Assembly (NCBI GenBank): GCA_007693385.1 | Contig: REDR01000045.1 | Span: 1 to 64,000 of the forward strand | Direction: 5' to 3' | DNA: 64,000 nucleotides | Source of the DNA: Anaerolineaceae bacterium | GTDB lineage: Bacteria > Chloroflexota > Anaerolineae > Aggregatilineales > Phototrophicaceae | Part shown: positions 55,639 to 64,000 of the stretch, piece by piece | How positions within the stretch are numbered: the stretch's first letter is position 1 | How the letters are laid out: every line of letters starts with the position of its first letter | Notes under the pieces: model-generated | What the model saw: the letters and a program-made list of their open reading frames with translations, nothing else | Told to the model about the DNA's origin: nothing | The model's database searches: none | Program-made: the position numbers and the translations under genes

Positions 55639-56966
55639 GCAACTTGGCATATAAACGCGCCCGCCTGCTCGCTCTGTCACTGGTCGCCCTGTTGATTTTG
55701 TTGGGCTGTAACCAGCGCATGGGCGTTAGTTGGGCGAGTATGTCGCTTGTGACCACCGCGCAGGATATTCTGGTATCTTACGAAGAGCGCATGGTGCTGG
55801 TCAGCCGTACCAACGGATTCGTCGTCACGCGGGATTTGCAGGGCACGACTACCGCCCGTGATTCGGCGGACGCATGGCGCATTGACGGGCGCGACGTGGA
55901 CGCGGAATTCTACACCGCGCCGTTATTCTTCGATTATGGTGGCGAGCGCCTGATGCTGGTGGCCGATTATAACAGCCGTCGCCTATTGACAATCAATTTT
56001 AACCGCGCTTGCTTCGCTAATCGCGTCGGCGCGTGCGTCGGGCAGGACCCGCCCTTTGTGGAATTATCCGGACGGGTGCTGGCCGATATGGGGCAGGATG
56101 AAAGCCGCATCTATGTTCCGCTTAACGATGAAGATGGCGTGGTGGCCTATAACAAGGGGCTGTACGAAGAAGGCTGGGACATCGAGGACGCCGACGAGCG
56201 CCGCCGCCGCTTCGATGAGACGCTGACCGTCGCGTGGACTTTCGAGACGGAGCGTGGCGTCTGGGCGCAACCGATTGCGCTGAACGGCACGGTTTATATT
56301 CCGGCGATGGATCACCGTTTGTATCGCGTGTCTGCTGAAACCGGCGAAGAACTGGCGCGGCTGGAGCTGGGCGGGGCGCTGGCTTCCGGCGTGGTCGTGC
56401 ATGACCGCACGCCAGCTACCGACTTTGATGACCTGACCGGCCCGCCGGAAGACGCCGAGATTAATCTGGAAACGGCGCGGTTGTACGCCGGAACTTTCGG
56501 GCGTAGGATTTATCAGATTCCGCTAGATTTCCAGACGGGCACGGAGGACAGTCTGCCGTTCTTCGAGGCCAATAACTGGGTTTGGGGTGCGCCGAAGATC
56601 GTGGATAATACGCTATATGCGGCTGATCTCGGCGGGTACGTGTACGCGATTGACGTATCCGACGACGAATTCCGCGAGTTATGGCGCGTGCAGACCGAAA
56701 TCGGCGGCATCCGCGCCACGCCACTTGTCACCGAGAATCATGTCATCGTCGCCTCGCGTGAGGGGCAGGTGATGTGGCTTCGCCGTGAGGATGGCTCGAC
56801 ATTCACCCAGCAAGATGTACGCAACGAAGTATTGAGCGAATTAATGCTGATCCCCGGCGACGAGAACCGCGAGACGCTGATTATCGTCAGCACGGTGAGC
56901 AACAGTCGCATTATGGTGGCGTTTACGCTTGAGGGTGCGCCGCGCTGGACGTACCCATCGTCATAG
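55635..56966 (+). CDS. Lipoprotein with PQQ-like beta-propeller repeats
   Basis: A 443-residue lipoprotein: signal [15 protein letters not shown] with lipobox Cys25. The rest shows propeller blades such as [41 protein letters not shown] and [21 protein letters not shown], with repeated AxP...N..Y.....G..Y patterns. This is BamB-like in fold, but a monoderm host has no BAM complex. It lies between yidD and yidC, so it may help membrane protein biogenesis; this is inference from position. Confidence 0.82.
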   Translation: MSNLAYKRARLLALSLVALLILLGCNQRMGVSWASMSLVTTAQDILVSYEERMVLVSRTNGFVVTRDLQGTTTARDSADAWRIDGRDVDAEFYTAPLFFDYGGERLMLVADYNSRRLLTINFNRACFANRVGACVGQDPPFVELSGRVLADMGQDESRIYVPLNDEDGVVAYNKGLYEEGWDIEDADERRRRFDETLTVAWTFETERGVWAQPIALNGTVYIPAMDHRLYRVSAETGEELARLELGGALASGVVVHDRTPATDFDDLTGPPEDAEINLETARLYAGTFGRRIYQIPLDFQTGTEDSLPFFEANNWVWGAPKIVDNTLYAADLGGYVYAIDVSDDEFRELWRVQTEIGGIRATPLVTENHVIVASREGQVMWLRREDGSTFTQQDVRNEVLSELMLIPGDENRETLIIVSTVSNSRIMVAFTLEGAPRWTYPSS

Positions 56967-57013
56967 CGGGCGTGATGGATTCGTTAAATACGGTTTAGCA
57001 GAAACGAGGCGTT

Positions 57014-57952
57014 ATGTTTGAGACTTTTATCGTCAATCCACTCATCACCGTTCTGGCGCTGTTTTATAGCTTGCTGGGCAATAACATTGTGCTGGCGATC
57101 ATCGCGCTGACGGTCATCATCCGTCTGGCGACATCGCCGCTTCTCATCCGGCAACAACAGGCCACCGCTAAGATGTCGGAATTGCAACCGCGCCTGAAGA
57201 AGTTGCAGGAAAAACACAAGAATGACCGCGAGAAACTGGCGCAGGAGCAGATGAAACTGTACCGTGAGGAGGGCGTCAATCCGGTAGGCGGTTGTTTGCC
57301 CATCTTCATCCAGTTGCCGATTCTATTGGCGCTGTATCAGGCGATTTTGTTCGGTCTGGCGAGTACGCCGTTTCAGGTGGTGGACTTGTCCGGGCGCTTC
57401 ATGGTGGCCGGTCTGGGCGATTTAGTGCCCCTACAAAACAAATGGGCGGGCATGGACTTGACGCTTTCGCCCACGCTGAATCCGGCTTACGCGCTACTGT
57501 TTCCGGTGGTGGTCGGCGTGACGACGTGGCTACAAACCAAGCTGACCATGCCGACGCCGAAGCCAACCGGCGACGCTAAATCCGATCAGGCGATGCAGAT
57601 GACGCGCAGTATGACGACGATCATGCCGATCCTGTTCGCGTTCTTCTCGCTGTCGTTCTCCGTCGGCCTGTCGATCTACTTTGTGGTGTCCAACGTTGTC
57701 GGCATTGTGCAATATACGCTGATGGGCAAGGCGGAATGGGGTAAATTGCTGGGGCGCGAGAAAGACAAAGACGAAAAGCCCGCCGCCAGCAAAACCGCCG
57801 AAGGCACCGCACAGCCCGCCATCGCCGCGCAGAGTTCATCCGGCGGCAACGTGGTCAGAAGTGGCGGCGATGTCGTCATCGAATCCGCGCCGAAGCCGAA
57901 AGCTGAGAAGCGCAAAAGCAAGAAGATGCGGCCACGCGACAAAAGAGAATAA
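57014..57952 (+). CDS. yidC: Membrane protein insertase YidC
   Basis: A 312-residue YidC/Oxa1/Alb3 insertase of the short monoderm type (no long periplasmic domain). The conserved Arg37 is in TVIIRLATSPLLIRQQ. The coiled-coil loop SELQPRLKKLQEKHKND is typical. Five membrane helices are seen, and a charged cytoplasmic tail of about 70 residues (Lys and Arg rich: KPKAEKRKSKKMRPRDKRE) may touch the ribosome. It follows the propeller lipoprotein by 47 bp. A hairpin follows the stop. Confidence 0.95.
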   Translation: MFETFIVNPLITVLALFYSLLGNNIVLAIIALTVIIRLATSPLLIRQQQATAKMSELQPRLKKLQEKHKNDREKLAQEQMKLYREEGVNPVGGCLPIFIQLPILLALYQAILFGLASTPFQVVDLSGRFMVAGLGDLVPLQNKWAGMDLTLSPTLNPAYALLFPVVVGVTTWLQTKLTMPTPKPTGDAKSDQAMQMTRSMTTIMPILFAFFSLSFSVGLSIYFVVSNVVGIVQYTLMGKAEWGKLLGREKDKDEKPAASKTAEGTAQPAIAAQSSSGGNVVRSGGDVVIESAPKPKAEKRKSKKMRPRDKRE

Positions 57953-57985
57953 GTATCGGTTGTGGGGGGCTGTTCACAATGCTGA

Positions 57986-58010
57986 CGGGCGGAATGGATC
58001 ATTTCGCCCG
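57986..58010 (+). terminator. Hairpin after yidC
   Basis: CGGGCGGAAT (57986-57995) pairs with ATTTCGCCCG (58001-58010) with one wobble, then CTTTGCGCTT. It lies between yidC and jag, so it may only reduce read-through. Confidence 0.5.
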
Positions 58011-58057
58011 CTTTGCGCTTAGTCCATCACGAATTTTAAGCAAAGGATTTAGACGAC

Positions 58058-58813
58058 ATGGAAGAACCGCTTGAATTTACCGGCGAAACGGTTGACGCCG
58101 CGATTGCCGCCGGTTTGGAGCAGTTAGGCGTCAAGCCCGGCGATGTGCTGGTCGAAGTGTTGGAAGAACCCTCACGCGGGGTTTTTGGAATCGGGGCGCG
58201 TCCGGCACGGGTGCGCTTGAAGTTGATGCGCCCGCCTGTGAGCGAGCCGGAGCGTGAGCCGTCGCCGGAGTCAGTCGCGCCATCCGCCTCAGCCGAAGCG
58301 CCGACCTCAGCAGAGGACGCGCCGCGTGTGGTGGCTGATGTCTCGCCGGAAGATGCCGACAACGCCGGCGCGATTGCGCGTTCGGTATTGCTGGAATTGC
58401 TGGACAAGATGAACATTCGCGGGCAGGTGACGGTTGAAGACGCGACAGACGACGACCAGCCGGTGACGCTCAATATCGAAGGGGCGGACGCGCACATGCT
58501 GATCGGGCGGCGCGGCGATACGCTCAACTCGCTACAGTACATCACCCGCTTGATCGTCAGCAAGCGGCTCGGGCGGCGGGCGAATATCATCATTGACGCC
58601 GACGGCTACAAATCCAGCCGCGTTGATCGTCTGGAGCAGTTGGCGCAACGCATGGCCGATCAAGCCATCGAGACCGGGCGCGTCGTCGCGCTGGAGCCGA
58701 TGCCAGCCAACGAACGCCGCATCATCCACATGACTCTGCGTGGACGTGACGACGTGGAGACGCGCAGTTCCGGCGAGGGCGACGGCCGCAAGGTGACGAT
58801 TGTCCCGCTTTAG
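58058..58813 (+). CDS. khpB: RNA-binding protein Jag/KhpB (Jag_N, KH and R3H domains)
   Basis: A 251-residue protein. Jag_N at 5-55 has ETVDAAIAAGLEQLGVKPGD and RGVFGIGARPARV. A low-complexity linker follows. The KH domain (about 115-180) has MLIGRRGDTLNSLQYITRL, and the R3H domain (about 190-245) has MPANERRIIHMTLRG. KhpB binds RNA and affects cell division and envelope synthesis in some Gram-positives. It closes the rpmH-to-jag block, the conserved order. Confidence 0.95.
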   Translation: MEEPLEFTGETVDAAIAAGLEQLGVKPGDVLVEVLEEPSRGVFGIGARPARVRLKLMRPPVSEPEREPSPESVAPSASAEAPTSAEDAPRVVADVSPEDADNAGAIARSVLLELLDKMNIRGQVTVEDATDDDQPVTLNIEGADAHMLIGRRGDTLNSLQYITRLIVSKRLGRRANIIIDADGYKSSRVDRLEQLAQRMADQAIETGRVVALEPMPANERRIIHMTLRGRDDVETRSSGEGDGRKVTIVPL

Positions 58814-58838
58814 TCGCGGGCGCGGGGTGGCGGCTTAG

Positions 58839-59666
58839 ATGACCGGCATTGATTATTTACTCGTCGGCCATATCGCATCGGACATCGTGCCGGAAGGCCG
58901 CGCATTGGGCGGCACAGTCGCGTATGCTGTGTTCGTGGCGCGTGCCTTCGGCTTGCGTCCGGCGTTGCTGACCAGCGCCGCCCCCGACGAGCCACTCCTG
59001 CGTCAGTTGCCGCCGGATGTCCCCGTCCACGTCGTCCCCGCCACACACACGACCACCTACGAGAACATCTACACGGCGGCGGAGCGCGTGCAGTATCTCC
59101 GCGCCGTTGCCCATCCGCTAACCCCCGGCGATGTGCCCGTCGCGTGGCGTGCCGCGCCATTGTTGCATATCGCGCCGATTGCCGATGAGATCGACGCGAC
59201 GCGGCACGCTGACTATGCGCCGCAGGCCGCCATCACCTTGACGCCGCAAGGGTTTATGCGCCAGCAAGAAGCCGACCAGCGCGTGACGCCGCGTCGCTGG
59301 TTCGATGCGGACGCCCTGCGCGGGGCACAATTGACCATCCTCAGCGAGGACGACATCGCCGCCGAGCCGACTATCGAAGCCGACTATGCGCGGGAAGCGC
59401 CTTTGCTGGTGGTCACGGATGGCGCTAAGGGTGGCCGCTATTATCTGGCGGGGGAGCGTCATGATTACACGGCGCATCCGGTGACGGCGGACGATCCCAC
59501 CGGCGCGGGCGATGTATTCGCTGTGTCGTGTACGGCGGCCTATCACCTGACCGGCGACATTCACCGCGCTATCGACGTTGCGGCGCGGGTGGCGGCATGG
59601 TCAACGATGCGTTCCGGCCTGCCGGATTGCATCCCCTCCCCGGAGCGCATCGCCGCGCTTTTATGA
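58839..59666 (+). CDS. PfkB-family carbohydrate kinase
   Basis: A 275-residue PfkB protein, shorter than the 300-residue norm. The N-terminus is IDYLLVGHIASDIVPEG, and the motif DDPTGAGDVFAVSC retains the catalytic Asp. It would phosphorylate a sugar or nucleoside with ATP; the substrate is unknown. It starts 25 bp after jag, so it may be read through. It differs from the PfkB gene near psuG, which has Asn in the same motif. Confidence 0.88.
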   Translation: MTGIDYLLVGHIASDIVPEGRALGGTVAYAVFVARAFGLRPALLTSAAPDEPLLRQLPPDVPVHVVPATHTTTYENIYTAAERVQYLRAVAHPLTPGDVPVAWRAAPLLHIAPIADEIDATRHADYAPQAAITLTPQGFMRQQEADQRVTPRRWFDADALRGAQLTILSEDDIAAEPTIEADYAREAPLLVVTDGAKGGRYYLAGERHDYTAHPVTADDPTGAGDVFAVSCTAAYHLTGDIHRAIDVAARVAAWSTMRSGLPDCIPSPERIAALL

Positions 59667-59747
59667 CCACCCTCTATCAATAAATCGCCCGCCTGCTGGT
59701 ACAATGGGCACATAGACTATCAACCGGAATTGGATCAGGATTGCACG

Positions 59748-61358
59748 ATGATCGAGCGTATTTTGTTCAATGGCAATATCTACACGCAACATGCCGACCA
59801 GCCCAACGTCACCGCGTTGGCGATCAGTGGCGGGCGCATCGTCGCCTACGGACTGGACGAGGACATTCTGCCGTTAGCTACCGCCGGGACGATCCAGCAG
59901 AATCTCGATAAGCAGACGGTCATCCCCGGCCTGACCGACGCGCATATACATTGGCAATGGACGGCGCGTTCGCTTTCTGAAGTCGATGTGTTTGAAGTGC
60001 CGACGCGCCATCATGCCGTGCAACGTGTCGCGGAGCGCGTGGCGACCACGCCGCAAGGCGAATGGATCACCGGCTATGGCTGGTCGCAGGAATTTTGGCC
60101 GGATAAATCATTCCCGACTGCCGACATTCTCGACGCGGTATCGCCGGAGCATCCGGTTTATCTACGCTCCAAAAGCGCTCATGCGGTGTGGGTAAATAGC
60201 GCCGCGTTGCGTTCGGCGGGCATCACCGCCGACACGCCCGATCCGGTGGGTGGCAAGATCGGACGCGACGAATCCGGCCAACCGAACGGCATCCTGTTCG
60301 AGACGGCGGCGCAGATGGTCTTTGACTATGTGACGCACCCCACCGACGAACACATCGCTGACCAGATGCGCGACCTGCAAAAGCTGGCGTTAGCGTCCGG
60401 CTTGACCGGTGTGCATGACTTCGACGGGCCGCGCTGTTTCTCCGCGTTGCAGTTGCTACACGGGCGCGGCGACTTGCATCTGCGCGTCGTCAAGAACATC
60501 AATGCGCCGTATATTCACCACGCGCACGAACTCGGCTTGCATTCCGGCTTCGGCGATGACTTTCTGCGGTTGGGCGGCCTGAAGATATTCGCCGATGGCG
60601 CACTCGGCCCGCGCACCGCGTTGATGATCGCGCCGTATGAGGGCGAGCCGCACAATAACGGGATGCGCGTCACGGCTCAAGATGAGATGTACGCGCTGGT
60701 CAGCCGCGCATCACTGGCCGGTTTCCCGTCCACGATCCACGCTATCGGCGATTTAGCGGTGCGCGAAGTGCTGGACGTGTATCAGGCGGTGCGGGCGGAC
60801 GAAGCGAAAGTCGGCATCAAGCCCGACCAGCGCCGCCACCGCATCGAACATTTGCAGATCATCCATCCTGATGACGTGAACCGGCTGGCCGAACTGAACA
60901 TCATCGCCTCCATGCAACCGATTCACGCCACGTCCGACTGGCACATGGCAGATCGCTATTGGGGGGCTGAGCGCTGTGAACTGGCGTATAATCCGTTAGC
61001 GCAGATTCAGCGCGGCGTGGTCGTCGCATTCGGCTCGGATTCGCCGATTGACCCGTTCGATCCGCTACCCAACATCTACGCGGCGGTGACGCGGCGCAGG
61101 CCGGATGGCTCGCCGGGTGCGGCGGGCTGGTATCCGCAGAATAAGATCAGCGTGGAGGCGGCGGTGCGCGGCTTCACCATCGGCCCGGCTTACGCGGCAG
61201 GCATGGAGGATCGTCTGGGCAGGTTGATTAACGGCTATCTGGCCGATCTCGTCGTGCTAGACCGCGATATTTTCACGATCAGCGCCGATGAATTGCTCGA
61301 CGTGGAAGTGATGGCGACGATGGTCGGCGGTGTATGGCGCTACGAGGGCATCTCATAG
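59748..61358 (+). CDS. YtcJ-like amidohydrolase
   Basis: A 536-residue amidohydrolase with the usual N-terminal MIERILFNGNIYTQHADQP, the metal pair TDAHIHWQWTARS, a central GVHDFDGPR, the IADGALGPRTALM segment and the RIEHLQIIHPDDV motif with a metal His. The C-terminal VAFGSDSPIDPFDPL has the catalytic Asp. YtcJ-like enzymes hydrolyse amide or related bonds in unknown substrates. Start: AGGA 7 nt before ATG at 59748. It stands alone and ends 14 bp from a convergent GTPase gene. Confidence 0.9.
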   Translation: MIERILFNGNIYTQHADQPNVTALAISGGRIVAYGLDEDILPLATAGTIQQNLDKQTVIPGLTDAHIHWQWTARSLSEVDVFEVPTRHHAVQRVAERVATTPQGEWITGYGWSQEFWPDKSFPTADILDAVSPEHPVYLRSKSAHAVWVNSAALRSAGITADTPDPVGGKIGRDESGQPNGILFETAAQMVFDYVTHPTDEHIADQMRDLQKLALASGLTGVHDFDGPRCFSALQLLHGRGDLHLRVVKNINAPYIHHAHELGLHSGFGDDFLRLGGLKIFADGALGPRTALMIAPYEGEPHNNGMRVTAQDEMYALVSRASLAGFPSTIHAIGDLAVREVLDVYQAVRADEAKVGIKPDQRRHRIEHLQIIHPDDVNRLAELNIIASMQPIHATSDWHMADRYWGAERCELAYNPLAQIQRGVVVAFGSDSPIDPFDPLPNIYAAVTRRRPDGSPGAAGWYPQNKISVEAAVRGFTIGPAYAAGMEDRLGRLINGYLADLVVLDRDIFTISADELLDVEVMATMVGGVWRYEGIS

Positions 61359-61372
61359 CGCCGCGTTCAATC

Positions 61373-63157
61373 TCACGATCCGGTGATGCCGTCGTGTAAT
61401 GTCTGGGCGCGTTTGCGGTACGTCTCGAACTTGACCTTCTGCTCGGCGTAGCGCTTATCCAGCACTTCCAGCCGACTGAAGATCGGCGTCAGCACTTGCT
61501 GGCCGTATTGCGTCAGGCGGGCGCGTTCTTTGGCGGTCAGGTTATCCAGTGCATCATGATAGCTCTTGACCAGCGTATCCATGCGGGCGTTGAAGTCGTC
61601 TTTCAGTTCGCGGGTGATGCGGCGGTAGTGGCGCAGGGCATACACCCCGCCGACGGCGGCTAGTGGCGCGGCGATGGCGAACGCGGGCAGGGCGAACGGT
61701 GCCGCCCCCGCGCCGAGTAGCGGTCCCGGCGTCCCGATGGAGGCCAGCAACGCGATCACTGTGCCGCTGATTCCGGCTAGCGACCATGTGGTGAAGCCGC
61801 TCATGCTGACGTTGAATTCACGCTGAAATTCATCGACCACCGCGCCGCTTGAGTAACTCTTGAGTTCGCTCTCCGCGATGCGGATAGCTTCTTCGAGGCT
61901 CTCGCGCTGTTCGGCGTATGTACTGGCGTCCAATCCGGTGATTTCTTCCTGTTCCAGCAATTCGACCAGTTTATTCAGGCGGTCAATCACGCTTCGCCAG
62001 TAGATTCTGCTCTGGTCAATTACCGCGTTGATGTAGCCGTTGCTGGCTTCGCCGATGTCGCGCAATGCCCGCCCGACCACCACATCATGAAACTCTGCCC
62101 GCAGTTTCTCCCGACTGGTACTGCGCCCCAGTTTCCGCATGGATAGGTTATTGTCGATGAACGTCAGCCCGCGATCACGCATCCCGTGTAGCACCGCGTC
62201 CACTTCGGCGCGGGCGGCCTTGAGTTGCCCGTCCAGCCCCAGTGATTGCGCCTTTAGCTCCGCCTGTACCTCTTTGACGCGGGCGGTATCGGCGCGGACG
62301 AGATCGGCGCGTTGCTGAATGTGATCGTAGTAGGAGTCGACGATCTTGCGTCCGGTGTCAAGCTGGGCGATTAACTTCTGCTTGGTGGGCGGGGCGCTCG
62401 CCAGATGCCCGCGCAAATGCGCCCGCACCGCGTCCACGCCGCCGCGCTCCACTTCGCCCGCCGCCTGACTTTCCAGCGCTTGCTTGGCGGACGCCATGAA
62501 TATTAGCGGCTGTATATTCAGATGTTCTTTGACCTGTTGCTCGATGAAGCGGCGCACCGTCTTTTGTTCGTCCGCGTCTAGCAGGTCGATCTGGTTCACC
62601 ACAAGGATGATCTTCTTGCCGTAGTTCTTCGCCATCTCCAGATACAGCCGTTCGGTATTGGCGAAGGCGCGTTTAGCGGAAAGCAAAAAGATGACCAGAT
62701 CGCTACGGTGCAGGAAGTCTTTAGCGATGCGCTCGTGCTGTTGAAACACCGAGCCGGTGCCCGGCGTATCCACGATAGCGACGCCCGGCGCGCCGGTGTT
62801 GGGGTGCGCCCATACGCGCAGGCTACCGCCTTCTTCGACTTTCGGCTTGAGTTGCGGCGTTTCGCTGTAGCGGATCAACTCGATGACTTCCGTCGTCGGC
62901 GTGATGCCGGTGGGCAGGACTTCCGCGCCCAGCAGAGCGTTGACGAATGTCGATTTTCCCGCGTTGAATTCCCCGATGATGACCACTAAATAGAACATCT
63001 CGCGCAGGTCGCTGTTGACATCTTTCAACCGCTTGCGATCCGCTTCTGACATCTCGCCCATCTCCGCCAGCGTCGCGGAGACATCGGTCAGAAGGTCAAT
63101 CACGCTTTCGCGCAAGGCGGCCAATGGGCCGTGCATCACCTGAACATCGTGACTCAT
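61373..63157 (-). CDS. Bacterial dynamin-like GTPase
   Basis: A 594-residue dynamin-family protein. G1 is GEFNAGKST (62-70), G3 is DTPG (130-133), and G4 is NQID (188-191). A long helical region (about 260-420) forms the stalk. A paired hydrophobic segment near 455-510 (VIALLASIG and PAFAIAAPLAAVGGVYAL) acts as a membrane paddle. Such proteins bind and reshape membranes or help keep them intact under stress. It follows a partner gene by 25 bp on the same strand. Confidence 0.92.
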   Translation of the reverse strand: MSHDVQVMHGPLAALRESVIDLLTDVSATLAEMGEMSEADRKRLKDVNSDLREMFYLVVIIGEFNAGKSTFVNALLGAEVLPTGITPTTEVIELIRYSETPQLKPKVEEGGSLRVWAHPNTGAPGVAIVDTPGTGSVFQQHERIAKDFLHRSDLVIFLLSAKRAFANTERLYLEMAKNYGKKIILVVNQIDLLDADEQKTVRRFIEQQVKEHLNIQPLIFMASAKQALESQAAGEVERGGVDAVRAHLRGHLASAPPTKQKLIAQLDTGRKIVDSYYDHIQQRADLVRADTARVKEVQAELKAQSLGLDGQLKAARAEVDAVLHGMRDRGLTFIDNNLSMRKLGRSTSREKLRAEFHDVVVGRALRDIGEASNGYINAVIDQSRIYWRSVIDRLNKLVELLEQEEITGLDASTYAEQRESLEEAIRIAESELKSYSSGAVVDEFQREFNVSMSGFTTWSLAGISGTVIALLASIGTPGPLLGAGAAPFALPAFAIAAPLAAVGGVYALRHYRRITRELKDDFNARMDTLVKSYHDALDNLTAKERARLTQYGQQVLTPIFSRLEVLDKRYAEQKVKFETYRKRAQTLHDGITGS

Positions 63158-63182
63158 GTGCTGTCCTCTTGCTTCAATCGGT

Positions 63183-63980
63183 CTAGCGCCCGAATAGACG
63201 CCGTTTTCCCAGTTTGGTTAATTCGCTCTCGATGTCGATTAACTCGGCTTCGATATGGCGTAACTTCTGGAATTGCTCGGTCTGAATTTGCGTCTGCGTC
63301 TCCACAAGGCGCGTCAGTGGCGCGACGACATCGCCGCGTAGCTTCATGCCATAGTCAACCTGTTTGGCCGCCGCTTTGTTGACGATCTCGATGTATTGCT
63401 GGCCGAAGGCGTTCATGCGGTTCTTGTGCGCTGTCGCCATGAAATAACCGACGATGGGCATGGCGAACACGCCGAGCATCGTCATCACCAGCAACACCGC
63501 AAACGCGATCAGGTCGAAGCCGGTCAGCAACATCACGATTAGCCCGCCGATCACCACCAGCAACCACACCGCCAGCGCGAAACGCACCGAACGCACGCGC
63601 TCGTCCAGCTTTTCCGCTTCTTGTTGGCGTGCCGCGTTCTCGATGGCTTCTAACTGCGGGCGGATTTGCTGTAGCGCACTGCGATCATACGTCATCGGGG
63701 CGCGTACTTCGCCGATCACCTTATCGCGGATGGCTAACGGCAGGGATGTGATCTCGCGGTTGGCGTATTTTACCAGATCATCCGCGTCTTGAATGTCTTT
63801 GCCTTCCAGACGTGGCGCTAGCCCGCCGGTGATTTCCGGCAATTCTTCGATGGTCTGGTACACCTCAAAGCGCTCGAAGGCTCTGCGGGCATATTGCGGC
63901 TTGGCATCGCGCCGGAACAGTCGCCCCAGCCCCAGCAAGTCCAGCAGGCCGATGCGGAATGAGCCGAACGTGCGCGACAT
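63183..63980 (-). CDS. Membrane protein partner of the dynamin-like GTPase, possibly truncated by the window edge
   Basis: At least 265 residues. Two adjacent hydrophobic segments lie near 133-175 (LAVWLLVVIGGLIVMLL and LIAFAVLLVMTMLGVFAM), then a coiled coil (TQTQIQTEQFQKLRHIEAELIDIESE in two parts) and a basic end. No GTPase motif is seen. The reading frame stays open from the ATG at 63980 to the window edge at 64000 and has no ribosome-binding site there, so the true start may lie outside. The pair with the GTPase suggests a two-part membrane system, inferred from position. Confidence 0.7.
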   Translation of the reverse strand: MSRTFGSFRIGLLDLLGLGRLFRRDAKPQYARRAFERFEVYQTIEELPEITGGLAPRLEGKDIQDADDLVKYANREITSLPLAIRDKVIGEVRAPMTYDRSALQQIRPQLEAIENAARQQEAEKLDERVRSVRFALAVWLLVVIGGLIVMLLTGFDLIAFAVLLVMTMLGVFAMPIVGYFMATAHKNRMNAFGQQYIEIVNKAAAKQVDYGMKLRGDVVAPLTRLVETQTQIQTEQFQKLRHIEAELIDIESELTKLGKRRLFGR

Positions 63981-64000
63981 CTGGAAAATATCGCGCAGAG

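Overview
The window is a GC-rich, densely coded bacterial chromosome segment with 57 supported protein genes, one short leader ORF candidate and one clear structured RNA. It shows no tRNA, rRNA, CRISPR array, transposase or phage gene. The content fits Chloroflexota, probably Anaerolineae-like. This is an inference from a Tad apparatus without a secretin, monoderm-style lipoproteins, YidC/Jag of the monoderm type, GAF-rich sensor kinases and a heliorhodopsin. No single marker proves the phylum.

Layout. 0-2.6 kb: a GNAT acetyltransferase and a membrane GAF protein ending in a sigma-region-4-like helix-turn-helix. 2.7-4.9 kb: L32 (cysteine-free form) behind a near-perfect sigma-70 promoter, a terminator, fabD, and a heliorhodopsin. 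5-13 kb: psuG with a PfkB kinase, an M20 amidohydrolase, cystathionine beta-synthase, a DUF697-like membrane protein with helical repeats, rnhA and an aminotransferase. 13.3-18.2 kb: an alpha/beta hydrolase, a small membrane protein, a structured leader with a 23-codon ORF, and the glyoxylate shunt genes (malate synthase, isocitrate lyase). 18.3-22.2 kb: Lon overlapping an AlbA/Schlafen-type ATPase-like regulator. 22.4-26.9 kb: a four-gene run (FlgD-like Ig protein, lipoprotein with an ACP-like segment, two family 2 glycosyltransferases). 26.9-28.3 kb: comF-hpf. 28.5-36.8 kb: a LuxR response regulator and DegS-like kinase followed by Tad genes cpaB-cpaE-cpaF-tadB-tadC. 37-40.1 kb: pgeF-yggS, yggT, a DUF167 gene and a lipoprotein. 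40.1-43.7 kb: a zinc-ribbon coiled-coil gene and a NACHT-like HEAT-repeat protein. 43.8-51.1 kb: a polytopic membrane protein, a lipoprotein, a PspA-like protein, a three-GAF kinase and two OmpR-type regulators. 51.1-53.4 kb: promoter, glmS ribozyme and glmS. 54.8-58.8 kb: the rpmH-rnpA-yidD-yidC-jag block with an extra beta-propeller lipoprotein. 58.8-64 kb: a PfkB kinase, a YtcJ-like amidohydrolase and a dynamin-like GTPase pair that runs to the window edge.

How it fits together. The glyoxylate pair implies growth on acetate or fatty acids. GlmS is under ribozyme feedback by glucosamine-6-phosphate. The rpmH block couples translation, RNase P and membrane insertion. Several signalling proteins have altered catalytic sites: the Tad-adjacent kinase lacks its N-box Asn, the second OmpR regulator lacks its acidic pair, and the NACHT-like protein has Arg for the Walker A Lys. 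The most interesting items are the heliorhodopsin, the glmS ribozyme outside its best-known hosts, the ACP-like lipoprotein, the NACHT/HEAT protein, the membrane sensor with a helix-turn-helix tail, and the leader before the malate synthase gene.
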